A stretch of 64,000 nucleotides of DNA from Centroberyx gerrardi (GCF_048128805.1 NC_136012.1:27534707-27598706), one strand, 5' to 3'; shown: positions 22,211 to 35,342, counted from the stretch's first letter. The notes: a model not told the origin generated them from the letters alone. Made by a program: numbers and translations.

Positions 22211-22886
22211 GAACTGATCAGGCTGAGTTGAAGTTACAAAAGAAAGATTGATATTGGTAAAGGTGATACAATTTAAATACTTTAATCTGTTCGTTTTCTA
22301 CAATGTCAATAACAATTAGATTAAATCATTAAAAATCTGATTGCTAATGGTAAAATTATTGATTACGATAGAACCTTGTGACTCATTTCACAGTGTACAG
22401 TTTTTAATAAACATGATCCCATCAATGATCTGTGTCTCTGTTTTCTTTGTGTGTTCCCTTTAAATCAGAGTCAATCCTTGTATCAAATACATTTTAAACC
22501 TCATAACTTCTGACAAAAATTTTTATATTTTTCATGTTGGGAAACATTTGACTGTCAGAAAAACAAACTGGACAAGTTCACACACTTAAACAGATTCTAA
22601 GCAGATTGTCCATAATTTATGAGGAAAAAAGATGAAATCGCAGAATCACAGACATGACTAGTTAAATATGAGTGTACACATAACAACTAGGACTTGACTG
22701 ATGTGGGTTTTTGAAGGCCGAATACCAATGTTTTTGGATTGAAGTTGCCAATAACTGATAAATTGTGTCGATATTCTGTATCTTTAAATTTGACCATTTT
22801 CATCATGAAAATCTTTTTAAAAATTCCAAGAATTCAGTGTTTCCTCCAGAATTTTCTTCTTGTCAGGGTGGAAAAGCCTCTGAAAC

Positions 22887-22920
<34 letters not shown>

Positions 22921-22931
22921 CAACAACAACA
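22887..22931 (+). repeat. (TAA)n/(CAA)n microsatellite
   Basis: TAA units switching to CAA units. Confidence 0.95.
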
Positions 22932-23018
22932 TATTCATGCATACTTGTGTGGAATCTGATCAAAATGTCTCAGAATCAGTTCAGGTTCAGCTCTTCCCAT
23001 AGAAAACCAGCGTAGTAT

Positions 23019-23110
23019 TGATCAATTCTACAATAAATATGTAATCAATCAAACTGCATCATAACCATCGCATCACACTGGACCAGATCACATTTTAAAG
23101 ACCCTTTTAC
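23019..23110 (+). repeat. Direct repeat unit, first copy
   Basis: ATTGATCAATTCTACAATAA onward is repeated at 24128-24215 with few changes, 1.1 kb away. Confidence 0.75.
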
Positions 23111-23383
23111 TAAAACTAATAACGAGTGCTGATCTCCATTAGATGTCATATGTAGTAAAGAAATCAGAGTCCAGATCACAGTAGAGCTGCAGTTCCACCT
23201 CCGACCACAGGGAGGCAGCAGCTGCTGTCAGATCTCATGCAGAGAGAAACCTGACAAACACTTTGATCTGCAGGTCTAACTGAACTCTACTGCTGCTGTG
23301 ACAGTAGTATTATCATCCTGGGTTTCAGTTTTAGTGTCAATTTTAGTATCTTAGGTGTCATTTTTAGTAGTAATAGTATTGCA

Positions 23384-23525
23384 AGTAGTAGTAGTGGTAG
23401 TAGTAGTAGTAGTAGTGGTAGTAGTAGTAGTAGTAGTAGTGGTAGTAGTAGTAGTGGTAGTAGTAGTAGTAGTGGTAGTAGTAGTAGTAGTGGTAGTAGT
23501 AGTAGTGGTAGTAGTAGTAGTAGTG

Positions 23526-23562
<37 letters not shown>

Positions 23563-23585
23563 TAGTAGTGGTAGTAGTAGTAGTA
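23384..23585 (+). repeat. (GTA)n microsatellite with GTG variants
   Basis: About 66 triplets, GTA interrupted by GTG. Gives long poly-Val and poly-Thr open frames that are not genes. A second short block lies at 23668-23694. Confidence 0.95.
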
Positions 23586-24256
23586 TCATCCTGGGTTTCA
23601 GTGGAGAGTTTTAGTGTCCATTTTAGTATCCTAGGTGTCAGTTTTAGTAGTAATAGTAGTATTGCAGTAGTAGTAGTAGTGGTAGTAGTAGTAGTATCAT
23701 CCTGGGTTTCAGTGGAGAGTTTTAGTGTCCCATGATGCTCAGAGGCTTTTAAACCCTGACAAGAATAAAAATGTGGGGGAAACACTGAATCGTAGGAACA
23801 TTTTTTATATTGTTTTGTCATGAAAATGGTCAATTTTAATATCAACACAACCTATTGGCCATCGGCAACTTCAACCCAAAAACATCGGTATCGATATCGG
23901 CCTTCAAAAACCCACATCAGTCAAATCTTAATTGTTATGTGTAAACTCAGTCATGTTTGTGATTTCCTCATTTTCCTCACAAGTGTGGTTTAAATTATTT
24001 TATTGTTTACCAAAACAGAAAAATATGTTTTTCACTTTGTTTTAAGTAGTTTTTAGTTTTAAGAGTAATGTCCTGTGGTTTCTTGTCCAGTCTGTTTCAG
24101 GTATCAAACTGACCCTGGTACTGCAATATTGATCAATTCTACAATAAATATGTAATTAATCAAACTGCATCATATCCATCACATCAGACTGGACCAGATC
24201 CCATTTTAATAAAAGGACGATATCAGCTCTATATATCAGTCTAATGCTAATGCAGA

Positions 24257-24261
<5 letters not shown>

Positions 24262-24323
<62 letters not shown>
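24262..24323 (+). repeat. (CT)n microsatellite
   Basis: About 31 CT units, near a (GT)n tract at 24416-24480. Confidence 0.95.
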
Positions 24324-24328
<5 letters not shown>

Positions 24329-25019
24329 TCCAGTCATTCCTGATTTTCCAGGGTGTGATCGTTCAGCTTCACAACTCCAGACGCTGATTGATCCAACGGC
24401 TCTCTCCAACTTACTGTGTGTGTATACATGTGTGTGCGTGTGTATGTGTGTGTGTGTGTGTGTGTGTGCGTGTGTGTGTGACCAGTTTTATAGAACCAGG
24501 AACCAGATGTTTGTAGATAACATGTTTCAGTTAAACCACCTGAGGCTGACAGTCTGCAGGTTTCCACTCCAGCCAATCACAGCAGCTGATTCACAGATCT
24601 CTTCCTGCTCTCTGGCTGAAGGTGTTCATCAGTGAAATCAGAAGGTCGCTTCATTCTTCCTTGCTCCCTAACTAGGAAGCTTCCTAGTAAGGTTCCTTTT
24701 TTGACTGTAGGTAACAGAGAAATAACTGTCTATATTATTTTTCATGGTTTGTTTTGGAAAACTTTTTGTCGAAGCAGGAACTTCTGTCCGCCATTAATTT
24801 TAGCCGATGTTGGGTAAGTTTTGTTCTTCTTCACTGATGTTGCAAGGTATCATGGGATTTCCTACTCCACTTGAGGAACCACTGTATGCTTCCTTCAACA
24901 GCTTCCTATGTGTCCTACCAGAATGAGACAGGAAAAAAATAGTGTCTTCCTACCTAGAAATGCCTCCTATGGGAAGCTTCCTTGGGTTTGTGACAGAGTA
25001 TCAGTCACAATGCAGTCTC

Positions 25020-25295
25020 AGTCTTATTCACACAGCGGCCATTTTGAAAACAACCCAGCTATGCACATTTCACAGATTCCCCACTGAAACATATTATAGA
25101 CGAATGGATCTCTAGAACCGGAGGGATATCAGCTCACATTTTATTATATTTGGCCCGCTATAGGCTAACAACCTGCCAGAGTCTAGCCTAGGTAGCTAGC
25201 TAGTAGCTAACTATAACTTCCCTGCTAAATTCAAGTAGCCTAGTCGTTGTAGTTGTTCCTGAGATTGCTAGCTAGTTTGATAATGATAATGATGT
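25020..25295 (+). repeat. Inverted duplicate, left copy
   Basis: GCGGCCATTTTGAA..., CCCCACTGAAACATATTA..., CCTAGGTAGCTAGCTAG... match the reverse complement of 35390-35610. Confidence 0.6.
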
Positions 25296-25923
25296 TAGGT
25301 CAATCTGAAGTCCTCACTTATGTGTTGAAGTCAATCAGATGGATCAGCTGTGGATGTGCTAATCAGATGTGTTAACAAGACAGTGATGTTAGCTGACCAG
25401 ATACTATGGTTAGCTAGCTAACAAGCTGACATTATCTAAACACTAAATCAATCAGATGGATCAGTGATGAAATGATCAGTTCAGTCAGAAACAGACAGAA
25501 ATTAACCGTCTGTTCAATTCTGTTGAGACAGAAACACAGTCAGCTGTTCACAGAGCTGAAGACCTCCAAGATGGCCGCCAGAGGCAGGGTCTTGTTTAGG
25601 GTGCATTTTGGTATGTTATGTTTGGGGTGTGTTTACGACCTGTAAGCCAGCACCTCAACAATATAGGTGTGTTGTTTCTTCTCTTTCTTACATTTTGTTT
25701 GGGAACATCATACTCCTACCAGTAACATTTCTGTTTTGAATATATTTGACTTTATTTTTAAATCCCCTGACTGGTAAATCCATAACTTCACCAAACACAG
25801 CAGAATAGGACTCCAAACTGATGTTGCTGTTATGTTGTTATGTTGTTAGTAACTTTCCTAGTGAACAGTAGTGAACAGAGCGCTGCTGTTTCCTTCCAAG
25901 GTTTACTGGAGGAAAATACTGTC

Positions 25924-25928
<5 letters not shown>

Positions 25929-25987
<59 letters not shown>
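25929..25987 (+). repeat. (CT)n microsatellite
   Basis: About 29 CT units abutting the 282-bp repeat. Confidence 0.95.
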
Positions 25988-25988
<1 letters not shown>

Positions 25989-26268
25989 TGGAAATAATTT
26001 TATCATCAGACGGTTCAGATAAACTCAGCAGCCTGAGGAGAGTTGAGAGAAACACGTAGCCCACTGCTCACAAGGCTGAACAGAGTAATGTGATATTCTC
26101 GTGAAGAAAATGCAGCAACACAAGTTCTGTTGCCTCCAGGTGCGGCAGAGATTTGTGCTTTAATTCATATTTTGCACTTTTTTTTTTTTCCTGGAAAGTG
26201 TTTTCCAAAAAACGAGCCAGCCCATGTTTTAGGTTCTGTATCCACCGGTTGGTCTTTTTCACAAGTGG
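25988..26268 (-). repeat. 282-bp dispersed repeat, copy 2
   Basis: Reverse complement of 7681-7962 with near identity, and with a CT/GA tract on the same side. Recent duplication or transposition is implied. Confidence 0.85.
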
Positions 26269-26904
26269 AAAGATCGAAATATCTGACACAAGTTCTGTTA
26301 CTCTGCTGAGAGATTTCAGAAGTTACTTTATAAAGCATTTTTACATGCAAACTTTCCCATGCAATGTAAAAAGGTTGAGTTCAATATATGATATTCTACA
26401 TGTTAAAATAAGATTGTGAAATTGGTCATTATTTGAAAATACAAAGTGAAAAAGAAAACTCGAATGAAAAGCGAAAACGGAGAATTGACATAGAAAAGAT
26501 AAAAAGAAAAGATTGAGAAGGAAATTGAAAATGAAAAGTGAAATTCAAAAAGTTTTAAATTTTCAAGCTGTATGTACATGAAGAGGCGTGGCCACTGAAT
26601 CTTTTCCAATTCTCTTTTCATTTTCAGTTTTCCTTTTTCTATTTCCATTTTCACTTTTCCATTTTAGTTTGTCATAATCATTCCTAGTGCTGCAGGAGAA
26701 AACTAGAAGTCTCTCAGTAGTCAAACCTCCACCAACACTCATCAAATCTCCACCTTCAAAGCTGCAGCCTCTCTGTTTGTTTATCATTTGTCTTTTGGGT
26801 TTGATTTTCCAACATAATATCACGTGAAAGCAACGCTGTTTAGCAGCTGAGTTGTAAGTCCCGGATGTCGGACTTTCCCACCTGCACATGAACGCAGCAT
26901 AACA

Positions 26905-27030
26905 GTTATGGCTAAAAAACCATTATCATCTCATGGTGAAAATCCCAGATCCAGATCAGCACCAAAATCTGATCTACTTACTCAGATATCTGAAAAACAA
27001 ACAAACAGAGTTTATTGGCGGAGGTAATAA
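26905..27030 (+). repeat. RTE-like tail fragment
   Basis: GAAAATCCCAGATCCAGATCA followed by degraded AAACAAACAAACAG and GGCGGAGGTAA, as at 34205-34400 and (inverted) 45055-45185. Confidence 0.5.
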
Positions 27031-27344
27031 AGCATTTATCATTTAATGAATATATTTAAAAATAAAACTCCATAATTTGGTTGATCCCACTGAGCTCTAG
27101 ATGTCATTTCAACGTCTCGACTCTGCTGTAACTCTCATATCGCCCAGGATCTTTTTGGCTATGTACAGCCCAGTTTAGACCAAGCAGAAAATATATTATT
27201 ACATATTTAAACAATGCATAAACAGCTGTAAATATCAAAGCAGAGAAGTCCACATGTTCAAGATAATGCTTTATTTCTGTCATATACCTCAGAAGACAGT
27301 CTAAGATGGAGACGTTACTAAACTTTCACTTTTAAACTCTATAT

Positions 27345-27675
27345 CAGTGATTCTCAACCTTTTTCATATCAAGGACCCCAATTTAGTCCACATTAGAGCC
27401 ACGGACCCCCTTTGATGAGATTTTGTCTGAAATCTGAGAATATTTTTATTGTCAGATATGATTTTGTCCAGAAGTCCATGACTATCTGTATTGCAGGTAG
27501 AGAGATAACAGAGAAACTATGATCAGAACAGTCATTCTTCTACATTCTCTAATTGTGTTAACTGCTTGTAAATGAAATAATGCTTAAGTTTAACAATTCA
27601 TCAGTTTGCTGGGGACCCCCTGGAACCCCCTCGAGGACCCCCGGTGGTCCCCGGACCCCACGTTGAGATCCACAG
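27345..27675 (+). mobile_element. hAT-type non-autonomous element, copy 1
   Basis: Begins CAGTGATTCTCAACC and ends GTTGAGATCCACAG. Flanked by octamers CTCTATAT and CTCTATGT (8-bp target duplication, one mismatch). ~85-90% like 30065-30371. Confidence 0.85.
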
Positions 27676-27931
27676 CTCTATGTAATCTCATTGTCGCCTC
27701 GACGTCTATAAACCGTTTAGACGTCTGATGTAAAATGGCTCAGCAGGATGGTTGGTGGTGTGTTTCCCAGTGGATTGTGGGTAAGTTGGCGTCCCGGCCG
27801 GTGTGTTTGGATTCTCTCTCTCCTCTGACACTCAGACTAATCTCCTCCACAATGAACTGCGGGCTATTTATAGAGCCGCTCTGCCTGAGTTTATATTAAG
27901 AACTGAGATCTACAGTAGATGAAGCAGCTTG

Positions 27932-27941
<10 letters not shown>

Positions 27942-27975
<34 letters not shown>

Positions 27976-28296
27976 AGCTTATACATATGCCACACACAGA
28001 CAGACAATTCCATGTATGCCACACAGACACACACACACACACAAGCTTTCACGTACAACCCATAAACACACACACACACAAGCCTGAACACACACACACA
28101 CACAAGCAACCACATCACTCACACAGGCACGTATGCACACCCACATTCACATGCATGCATACATTGCACACACACATTTGCACTTTACCATACACACACA
28201 CACACACAATCATTCACATATTACACACACACATAAGCAAACATACAAGCTTTCATATATTCCACATATACACACACTCAAAAGCTTACTGATTTG

Positions 28297-28334
<38 letters not shown>

Positions 28335-28481
28335 GCTGACTGTATTGCCACATACAAACACACACTTTCACATTCACACACAAAAGCTGACTGTATTGTC
28401 ACACACACACACACACACACACATACAAGCTCAGACATACACCTCACATACACAGATTTCATGTATGCCCCACACACACAG

Positions 28482-28512
<31 letters not shown>

Positions 28513-28535
28513 GCGGTTCAGAGATCACATATGGA
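27942..28535 (+). repeat. CA-rich compound minisatellite
   Basis: Many (CA)n runs separated by short unique spacers (AGCTT, GCCACA, ATTCACA). Another (CA)n follows at 28652-28679. Its ORFs are artefacts. Confidence 0.9.
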
Positions 28536-28794
28536 ATGTGAAATAGAGTATTTATAGAGACACAGGAGCAGCAGTTGTTGTTTTCACCAACAGAATAACT
28601 TTCCACGGGACAGCAGCTGCTCCGTTTTCTGTTACCGTCACGACCGGCTGGACACACACACACACACACACACACACACCGCTCACACGCTGCCTTCACG
28701 TCTTCCTCTGGGGTGTTTTTTCGTAGCGTGTCGTCATCCTCCACACAGGCTCCGCCCCCAGAACAATACACCATCACACTCGCTCCGACGGGAC

Positions 28795-29213
28795 CATGAA
28801 GAGAAGACCTGAGACTTGACTTGACTTGGGTTCTGGTGACTTGGGACTTGACTCTGACTTGTACTTTGATGACTTGAAAAGGTTTCTAAAGTCTTGACTT
28901 GAGATCTTGTGTTTGTGTAAATGACTTAGATTGAAAGTGATGAGATTTGTTCCAGCGGACGACTGAATTTAAATTCTGTTTTCTGAATTTGTATGGAATG
29001 ATTGAATTTATTGAAGTTGAAACTGATTATAGAAATCAAACTCATGATGCTCTTACCAAGTTTTTATCCTATTAAAACCATATTGCATTGAAAAGTCCTA
29101 GATATTTAGTTTTCTTTAAGATATTAAATTGATACTGGACTCTTGATTTGTTCTGACTTGACTTGCTGTTCTACATTTAGACTTGAGACTTGACTTGAGA
29201 CTGACTTGGGACT
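28795..29213 (+). mobile_element. ACTTGACTTGAGA-type element, inverted pair (left)
   Basis: Reads CATGAAGAGAAGACCTGAGA to GACTGACTTGGGACT. It is the near-identical reverse complement of 32924-33363; both copies carry a short-period ACTTG-rich end. Confidence 0.75.
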
Positions 29214-31576
29214 CGAGCAAAGCTGACTTGATCAGACCTCTGATTCCTACTGTTTTCATTATTGTAAAACAGAGAAACCTGTCTACGCTTGCATAACCAA
29301 AAATACATTTATTAGGGGCAACGTTTCAGTCAAGGACCTTCATCAGGCATCACAGTTAAGAGGCAACGATGCCCACCGAAATGTTGCCTTCTAATAATAT
29401 ATAATACAGTAAAAAAAAAAAACATCATTATGAAAACATTCATCCGTTCTTCCATTTTCTCTCTGCTCCTCCAGCTCAGCCCAGACTTCCTTCCCTCCAG
29501 TATCTTCCTCCAGCTACTAAAGACTAAAGACTTGCTTCTGTTTTGTCAGAAATTTGATTTGTCAAACCTGGCTGACAGCCTGTGATGCATTATGGGAGAG
29601 AGAAATGTGTAGTTTTATCAGTTTGTCCTCTCATGTCATGAAAATAGCGAGTGGGGAACATTCTGTTGTCTTCAGGACTAGTTTAGGACGACACACAGGT
29701 GAGCACCTGCGGCAGGCTCCGCCCCCAGAGCGATTTTATTGGTTCAAAGCATGACGACAGCCCACAGAGGCTCCGCCCCTTTCTAACCAGCTGTTCTGCT
29801 TGAGTTTCTCCAGACTTCCATGAGACGGAGGTGTGGATACTCCAGATTAGTGTTTCACAAACGCAATGTTGTTCTATCTTTACTCTTACACACCTGATCC
29901 AATTAAGGGCTTAATGCTGATTGGTTGAGCAGCAGAAACAGAAGCTTGCATGAAAGTGTGTGTCGCCCTTAATTGGATCAGGTGTGGAAGAGTAGAGCTG
30001 GAACACAGGACTTGCAGGACGGATTCTACTTGAGGACTGGGATGGGAAACACTGACCTATAGGGCAGTGATTCTCAACTGTTTTCATATCAAGGACCCCT
30101 AATTTAGTCCACATTAGAGCCACGGACCCCCATTTAATGAGATTTTGTCTCTTGGACCCAAATCTGAGTATATTTTTATTGTTAGATATGATTTTGTCCA
30201 GAATTCCATCACTATCTGTATTGTAAGTAGAGAGATAACAGTGAAACTATGATCAAAACAGTCATTAATTAAATAATGGTGAAGTTTAACGATTCATCAA
30301 TTTGCTGGAGACCCCCTGGAACCCCCTCAAGGACCCCTGGTGGTCCCCGGACCCCACGTTGAGAACCACTGCTCTAGGGAATCCCTAGAGGACAGGCATG
30401 CTGGGAGATGTAGTCCCTCCAGCGTGTCCTGGGTCCCGGTCAGTCGAACCTCCTGTCGTATCGCTGAGCTCCTCACCCTCACACCTCATTTTGGACGCTT
30501 GTATCTGCAACTACCTGATCTCCAGAAATTTTGTGAAATAAGCACGAAGTCCTGAAATGCAAATACCTGCTCCGTGCACGAAAAGTGAGAGAATTACGTA
30601 TTCCTAGCATGAAACAGTTACATGAAGGAGACACGACTATAAACAGGACGTAGCTTGACATTGAAATGGTGGAAAGTAAGAATTTGCCTTCAATCCCAAC
30701 AACCTGGGTTCCATTTATGGCTTCTAACATAGAGGATTTCTACTGAGTGAACTAACCATAAACCCTAACCCAATTTTTAGCGACAGTTTTTCTTATTTAA
30801 CCAACAAAAGCCTTTCCTTAACCTTAACCAAGTTGTTTTAGTTGCCTAACCATACCCTTAACCCAAACTTAAATACATTTGTTTTAGTTTCTTCACCTTA
30901 ACCAAGTTGTTTTAGTTGCCTAAACTGAACCGTCAGCCAGACTTTAACTGAAAATGTCATGTCCAATTCATGTTTTTGTCACAGAATCCAGTTCATGGTG
31001 GAGGAACGTAATTTTCACATAGTGTGTGTCCGCAACAGGTAAATCTGCATTTCAGACTTTGTGCTCATTTCACAACTTTTTATGAGATCAAGATGATCTG
31101 CAATCTCATTTTCTCTGTCTGTCGGTAAATCGAGAAAATTCCAGCAGCTTCTCTGACGGAGCGCAGGAATGTTATTTTGAAAGGCCTGTACTATAAATAA
31201 GTTTACAAAAAGTAATAATAACAAAAACCACCCCAAATTATGTTACCCCGATTATCCACATGCCCTCACGCCGAAATGAATTTATTCTGGTGTCAACGCT
31301 GGTTATCCGGAGAGGAGGAAGAAACAAAAGTGCCCTGTGTCTCTGGGAGCTGCAGACGTCACGGTGAGACGAGGCACAGACGGTTCTGTCTGATGCCGTT
31401 AATGGAAAAGTTAACGAGATCAGAAACTTCATCTGCAGACATCTGACATTAAAAACATCTGAGGTTTATAAACATCTGAAGTTTATATCGACCAAATTAG
31501 ATCCAAGCCAAGACCGATCCATTTATAGTTTTGCTGTGAGAAGTTTTTGAGGAAAAACATCTTTGTTTTGGATCTG
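29214..31576. other. Intergenic, repeats only
   Basis: Apart from the hAT copy at 30065-30371, contains a tail-like fragment at 29300-29390 (CATTTATTAGGGGCAACGTTTC). No gene seen. Confidence 0.45.
30065..30371 (+). mobile_element. hAT-type non-autonomous element, copy 2
   Basis: Begins CAGTGATTCTCAACTG and ends CGTTGAGAACCACTG. Flanked by CTATAGGG and CTCTAGGG (one mismatch). Confidence 0.85.
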
Positions 31577-31741
31577 TTGTGTTGTGTTGTGTTGTGTTGT
31601 GTTGTGTTGTGTTGTGTGTTGTTGTGTTGTTGTGTTGTTGTGTTGTGTTGTGTTGTGTTGTGTTGTGTTGTGTGTTGTTGTGTTGTTGTGTTGTGTTGTT
31701 GTGTTGTGTTGTGTTGTGTTGTGTTGTGTTGTGTTGTGTGT
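31577..31741 (+). repeat. (TGTTG)n microsatellite
   Basis: About 33 pentamer units with TTGTTG interruptions. Open in several frames but not coding. Confidence 0.95.
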
Positions 31742-32839
31742 GGGGTTATGAATGGGACAAAAATATGGGCAGATCATGACTTATTTAATTATTAATAATA
31801 ATTCATTATTGTACCTCACTATGCTTAGTTAAGTATTATTAATGTCCAGTATCGTATCAAATTATGCTTATTTCATGATTATTAATTTACAGTATGGTAT
31901 CTTGAGCAATGACAGGAGGAAAGTGCCTGGTGAGGGTTAACAGACTCTTTTACAGACCAGAAGATGGGCTGACATGTTTTTTTTAATTATTATTATTGAG
32001 TGATCTATCTTCTAAAACATGTCGGTCTTTGGGTTGGCACAGCTATCAGCTATCTGCAGGAAAAACAACATGGCTGACGCATGAGAGAAACGTTTATCCC
32101 CGGCACTCTGGAAAGTGTTAGAGATAACGAAGTCGGCTCGTTGTTGGGAATCACCGGTCCGGGAACGAGACTCCGGGAAAGACGAGTGGAAAGAGGAAAG
32201 GAACAGAACATGAAGCGGGACAGTAAGATGTTTTTCACCGCAGATTAAAGGGAAACAACTGAATTTCAGGACTCAAATAAATAAAAATCATGGAGGATGT
32301 TGCCATAAAGTCTGAGAATTATTTATTTTGGATCCTTTTGATAGGGACATCACAGCATCAGAGAATAAGATACAGATATGGTTAAGGTTAGATTAAGAGG
32401 TTATGGAATGAATGTAGACAGTGCAAAGTCCTCACAAGTATAGTAATACGTGTGTGTGTGTGTGTGTGTGTTTCTGTGGGCCGTAAGCTCTGGCCATATA
32501 AAACCCCATGAAGCAGAAGCATGAGGGGAAGAAGCCAGGAAACCTGCAGCGCTGTGAGGGCTAATAAATTTGGGGCCTCATCCTAAAACTAGCAGAACTA
32601 CTGCTGCTTTTAATCCAGACTGTGACAGAGCCTGCAGGCCTGAGCCCGTACTCACCAAGTCTGCTGGAACAGGAGTGTTCATGGATAAGTTCGGCAATTT
32701 TGGACCTATATATAATGAGTCTCTTCCATACCTGCAGTACTTGGACCCACAGACAATATTGTCTCCAGAGTCAGCTGTCCTGCTGCTAACAATGAGTCCA
32801 AATGGGGTTTGGACTCATTATTTGCACATTGTCTGCATT

Positions 32840-32923
32840 TTGCACTCTTCACTGGGATCCCTGGCAGGAGAATCCAGGAGCTCCAGTATATTCAGCACAG
32901 TGCTGCCAGGATCCTGATGAGAG
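32840..32923 (+). mobile_element. L2-like LINE fragment
   Basis: GGGATCCCTGGCAGGAGAAT ... CAGCACAGTGCTGCCAGGAT matches the same ORF2 segment seen at 8965-9040 (RIQELQYIQHSAARILMRE). Confidence 0.7.
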
Positions 32924-33363
32924 AGTCCCAAGTCAGTCTCAAGTCTCGAGGCACAAGCTTCAAGTCAAGTCTCAAGTCTAAATGTAGAACAGCAAGTCAA
33001 GTCAGAACAAATCAAGAGTCCAGTATCAATTTAATATCTTAAAGAAAACTAAATATCTAGGACTTTTCAATGCAATATGGTTTTAATAGGATAAAAACTT
33101 GGTAAGAGCATCATGAGTTTGATTTCTATAATCAGTTTCAACTTCAATAAATTCAATCATTCCATACAAATTCAGAAAACAGAATTTAAATTCAGTCGTC
33201 TGCTGGAACAAATCTCATCACTTTCAATCTAAGTCATTTACACAAACACAAGATCTCAAGTCAAGACTTTAGAAACCTTTTCAAGTCATCAAAGTACAAG
33301 TCAGAGTCAAGTCCCAAGTCACCAGAACCCAAGTCAAGTCAAGTCTCAAGTCTTCTCTTCATG
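32924..33363 (-). mobile_element. ACTTGACTTGAGA-type element, inverted pair (right)
   Basis: Reverse complement of 28795-29213 with a few extra bases near one end. It starts immediately after an L2 fragment, suggesting insertion into the LINE. Confidence 0.75.
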
Positions 33364-33639
33364 CATCAAGTCAAGTTTCAAGCAATTAAAACTGTGACTC
33401 GAGTCTGACTCGAGTCATATGACTGGTCAGTTGAACAGTTCAACCACAGAATGATTTTTCCTTTTCAAGTTATTTCATTTAATTCATTATCAGAGGAGGC
33501 AGAGAGACTGAAAACTAATCAGTATTTCACAAGAAAAACAACAAAAATTGGAGCAAAATCAGAAAAAATAGACATGATAATACATTTGTATGGTATAAAT
33601 GTTCTTTTCCTAAATCCCACACATATCACACATGTGCAC

Positions 33640-33757
33640 ACCAGCACACACACACGCACACACACACTGTACACGTACTCATGAAGACACACAAACAAGT
33701 TTACTCATACCAACAAGTTTACACACACATGCCCATGCACACAAAAGCTTGCACGTA

Positions 33758-33807
<50 letters not shown>
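33640..33807 (+). repeat. (CA)n compound microsatellite
   Basis: CA runs with spacers, ending in ~24 perfect CA units (33760-33806). Confidence 0.95.
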
Positions 33808-33808
<1 letters not shown>

Positions 33809-34204
33809 GTTTTCCAGCCTGTTGGGAGGAGACGCTCCACCAGGCTGTGATGTCATCTGGTAGAAATGTGATGATATCAGGAGCTTCATGGGACGATTCA
33901 CACCGACGCCGCTGGTTTACATTCAGTGTGTTCAGAAGACCAGAGGAGACCGAGGCAAGATGGCCTCCGCCCAGCAGGCCGAGTGCAGTTCAAGACTTTG
34001 CAACGACAATAATAAAAATAATAATAAAAGCAACAACTACAAGGCAGTCGGAGAGCGCAAATGTCTGCCAACGCTGACAAATTCTCCAACTTGCTGTTCC
34101 ACCCAAACACTTCATTTATATCACTTAGATTTTAAGATTAAGTGAAAAAGTTCTTGGTCCTGCAAACATCCTGTAGGATTTGGAGTCAAGTCTCTGTTAG
34201 TTTC

Positions 34205-34400
34205 ATAGTTATGCCTAAAAAAAAAAGATAATTGTCTACTGGTGGAAATCCCAGATCCAGATCACCAAAATCTAATCAGTTGTTCCTTGGCTCAAAGCCG
34301 ATCTGTCCACCAAATATCACGGAAAACTGTTCATAAGTTTTTCGGATATCCTGCTGACAGACAGACGATGAACTAACTAACTAAACCTCACTGGTGGAGA
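34205..34400 (+). repeat. RTE-like LINE/SINE tail
   Basis: Contains CCAAATATCACGGAAAACTGTTCATAAGTTTTTCGGATATC, shortened here to its sense, then ACAGACAGACGATGAACTAAC. This resembles the 3' end shared by fish RTE elements and their SINEs. Confidence 0.5.
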
Positions 34401-34409
34401 AAAAAACTA

Positions 34410-34545
34410 ATACACTTTATTTATACATAAGGATACAAGCAGACTTTACAATGTGCTTCACAAAGGTGCATACAAACAACAAAAATAAAATACAGTTTAT
34501 TAAAAGGAGATGGAAATTGGGAAACACATTAACAAGAAAAAGTAT
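34410..34545 (+). repeat. Dispersed fish repeat tail
   Basis: CACTTTATTTATACATAAGG ... AATGTGCTTCACAAAGG; related to 12345-12480. Confidence 0.4.
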
Positions 34546-35342
34546 TGAAAAATGACAAAAAAAAACATAGGAAACATAAGCTCACATAAAAGTGGTCAAC
34601 ATCAGCAGCGATACAGAAAAGCAGCAGCAGCAGTTTATTTTTCACCGAACCCTTTGAACAAACAGCCGATCCCTCAGTTTACCTTCTGCTCTGCGTTCCT
34701 CACAGACAGATCTGACTGATCTGTCTGCTGATGGTTTGGTTTCCAGTCTGTCTCCAGAAACTCAACTCAGCCTGGTCAAAGTTGCCTTGGAGGTTTGTGT
34801 TGTGCAATTTTCCACCTCTGGTTGCACAATTAAGTTGTCTGAGAAAGTAATCAGAAGCATATGAAGCATTAGCCTATATAAATATAATCACCATGATATA
34901 TGAACTGGTCTGTGATACAGTCCAACCTGTAATGTAACATCACAGATAACACCATAAAAGATACTTTATTTAGGTCTATAAGGTTTAGGCGAGGCTTAAA
35001 GTTACATTGTTTTGATGAGTTAACGTGGCTAGCTAGCAAGCGCTAATAGGGTAGCATTCATTGAAAACAAACAAACAAAACTCAATAAAATGACTTGAGA
35101 ACATCGACTCCAAGGAATGATCAACTGTTCTCCAAACAACGTTTTTAGTCTTTCAAATAAAACTTGTAGAGAAGTGGGAAGCTTTGAATAACTGGAATGA
35201 ACTTCTCGTTTGTTTTGCACTCACCACGGCAGCCATTTTGAACTTCAATCACAGTTACGATGGTAGACTCTACCCGAAAGATGGCATATACATAAAACTA
35301 CTACATATAGGCTACCAAACTACTTCCACACATGAGTGAGGA

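Larger units (their letters stand above)
22610..23990. mobile_element. Long fold-back element with (TAA)n and (GTA)n interior
   Basis: The left arm (22610-22886, ...GATGTGGGTTTTTGAAGGCC...) is complemented by the right arm (23736-23990, ...GGCCTTCAAAAACCCACATC...). A related arm recurs at 53095-53310. No transposase. Confidence 0.75.

Noticed and set aside
23287..23848. Long poly-Val, poly-Thr and poly-Leu open frames
   Set aside because: They are the six-frame reading of the (GTA)n microsatellite.
32570..32917. 115-codon open frame
   Set aside because: Its end overlaps an L2 fragment in another frame and the rest is not recognised; no splice sites support it.
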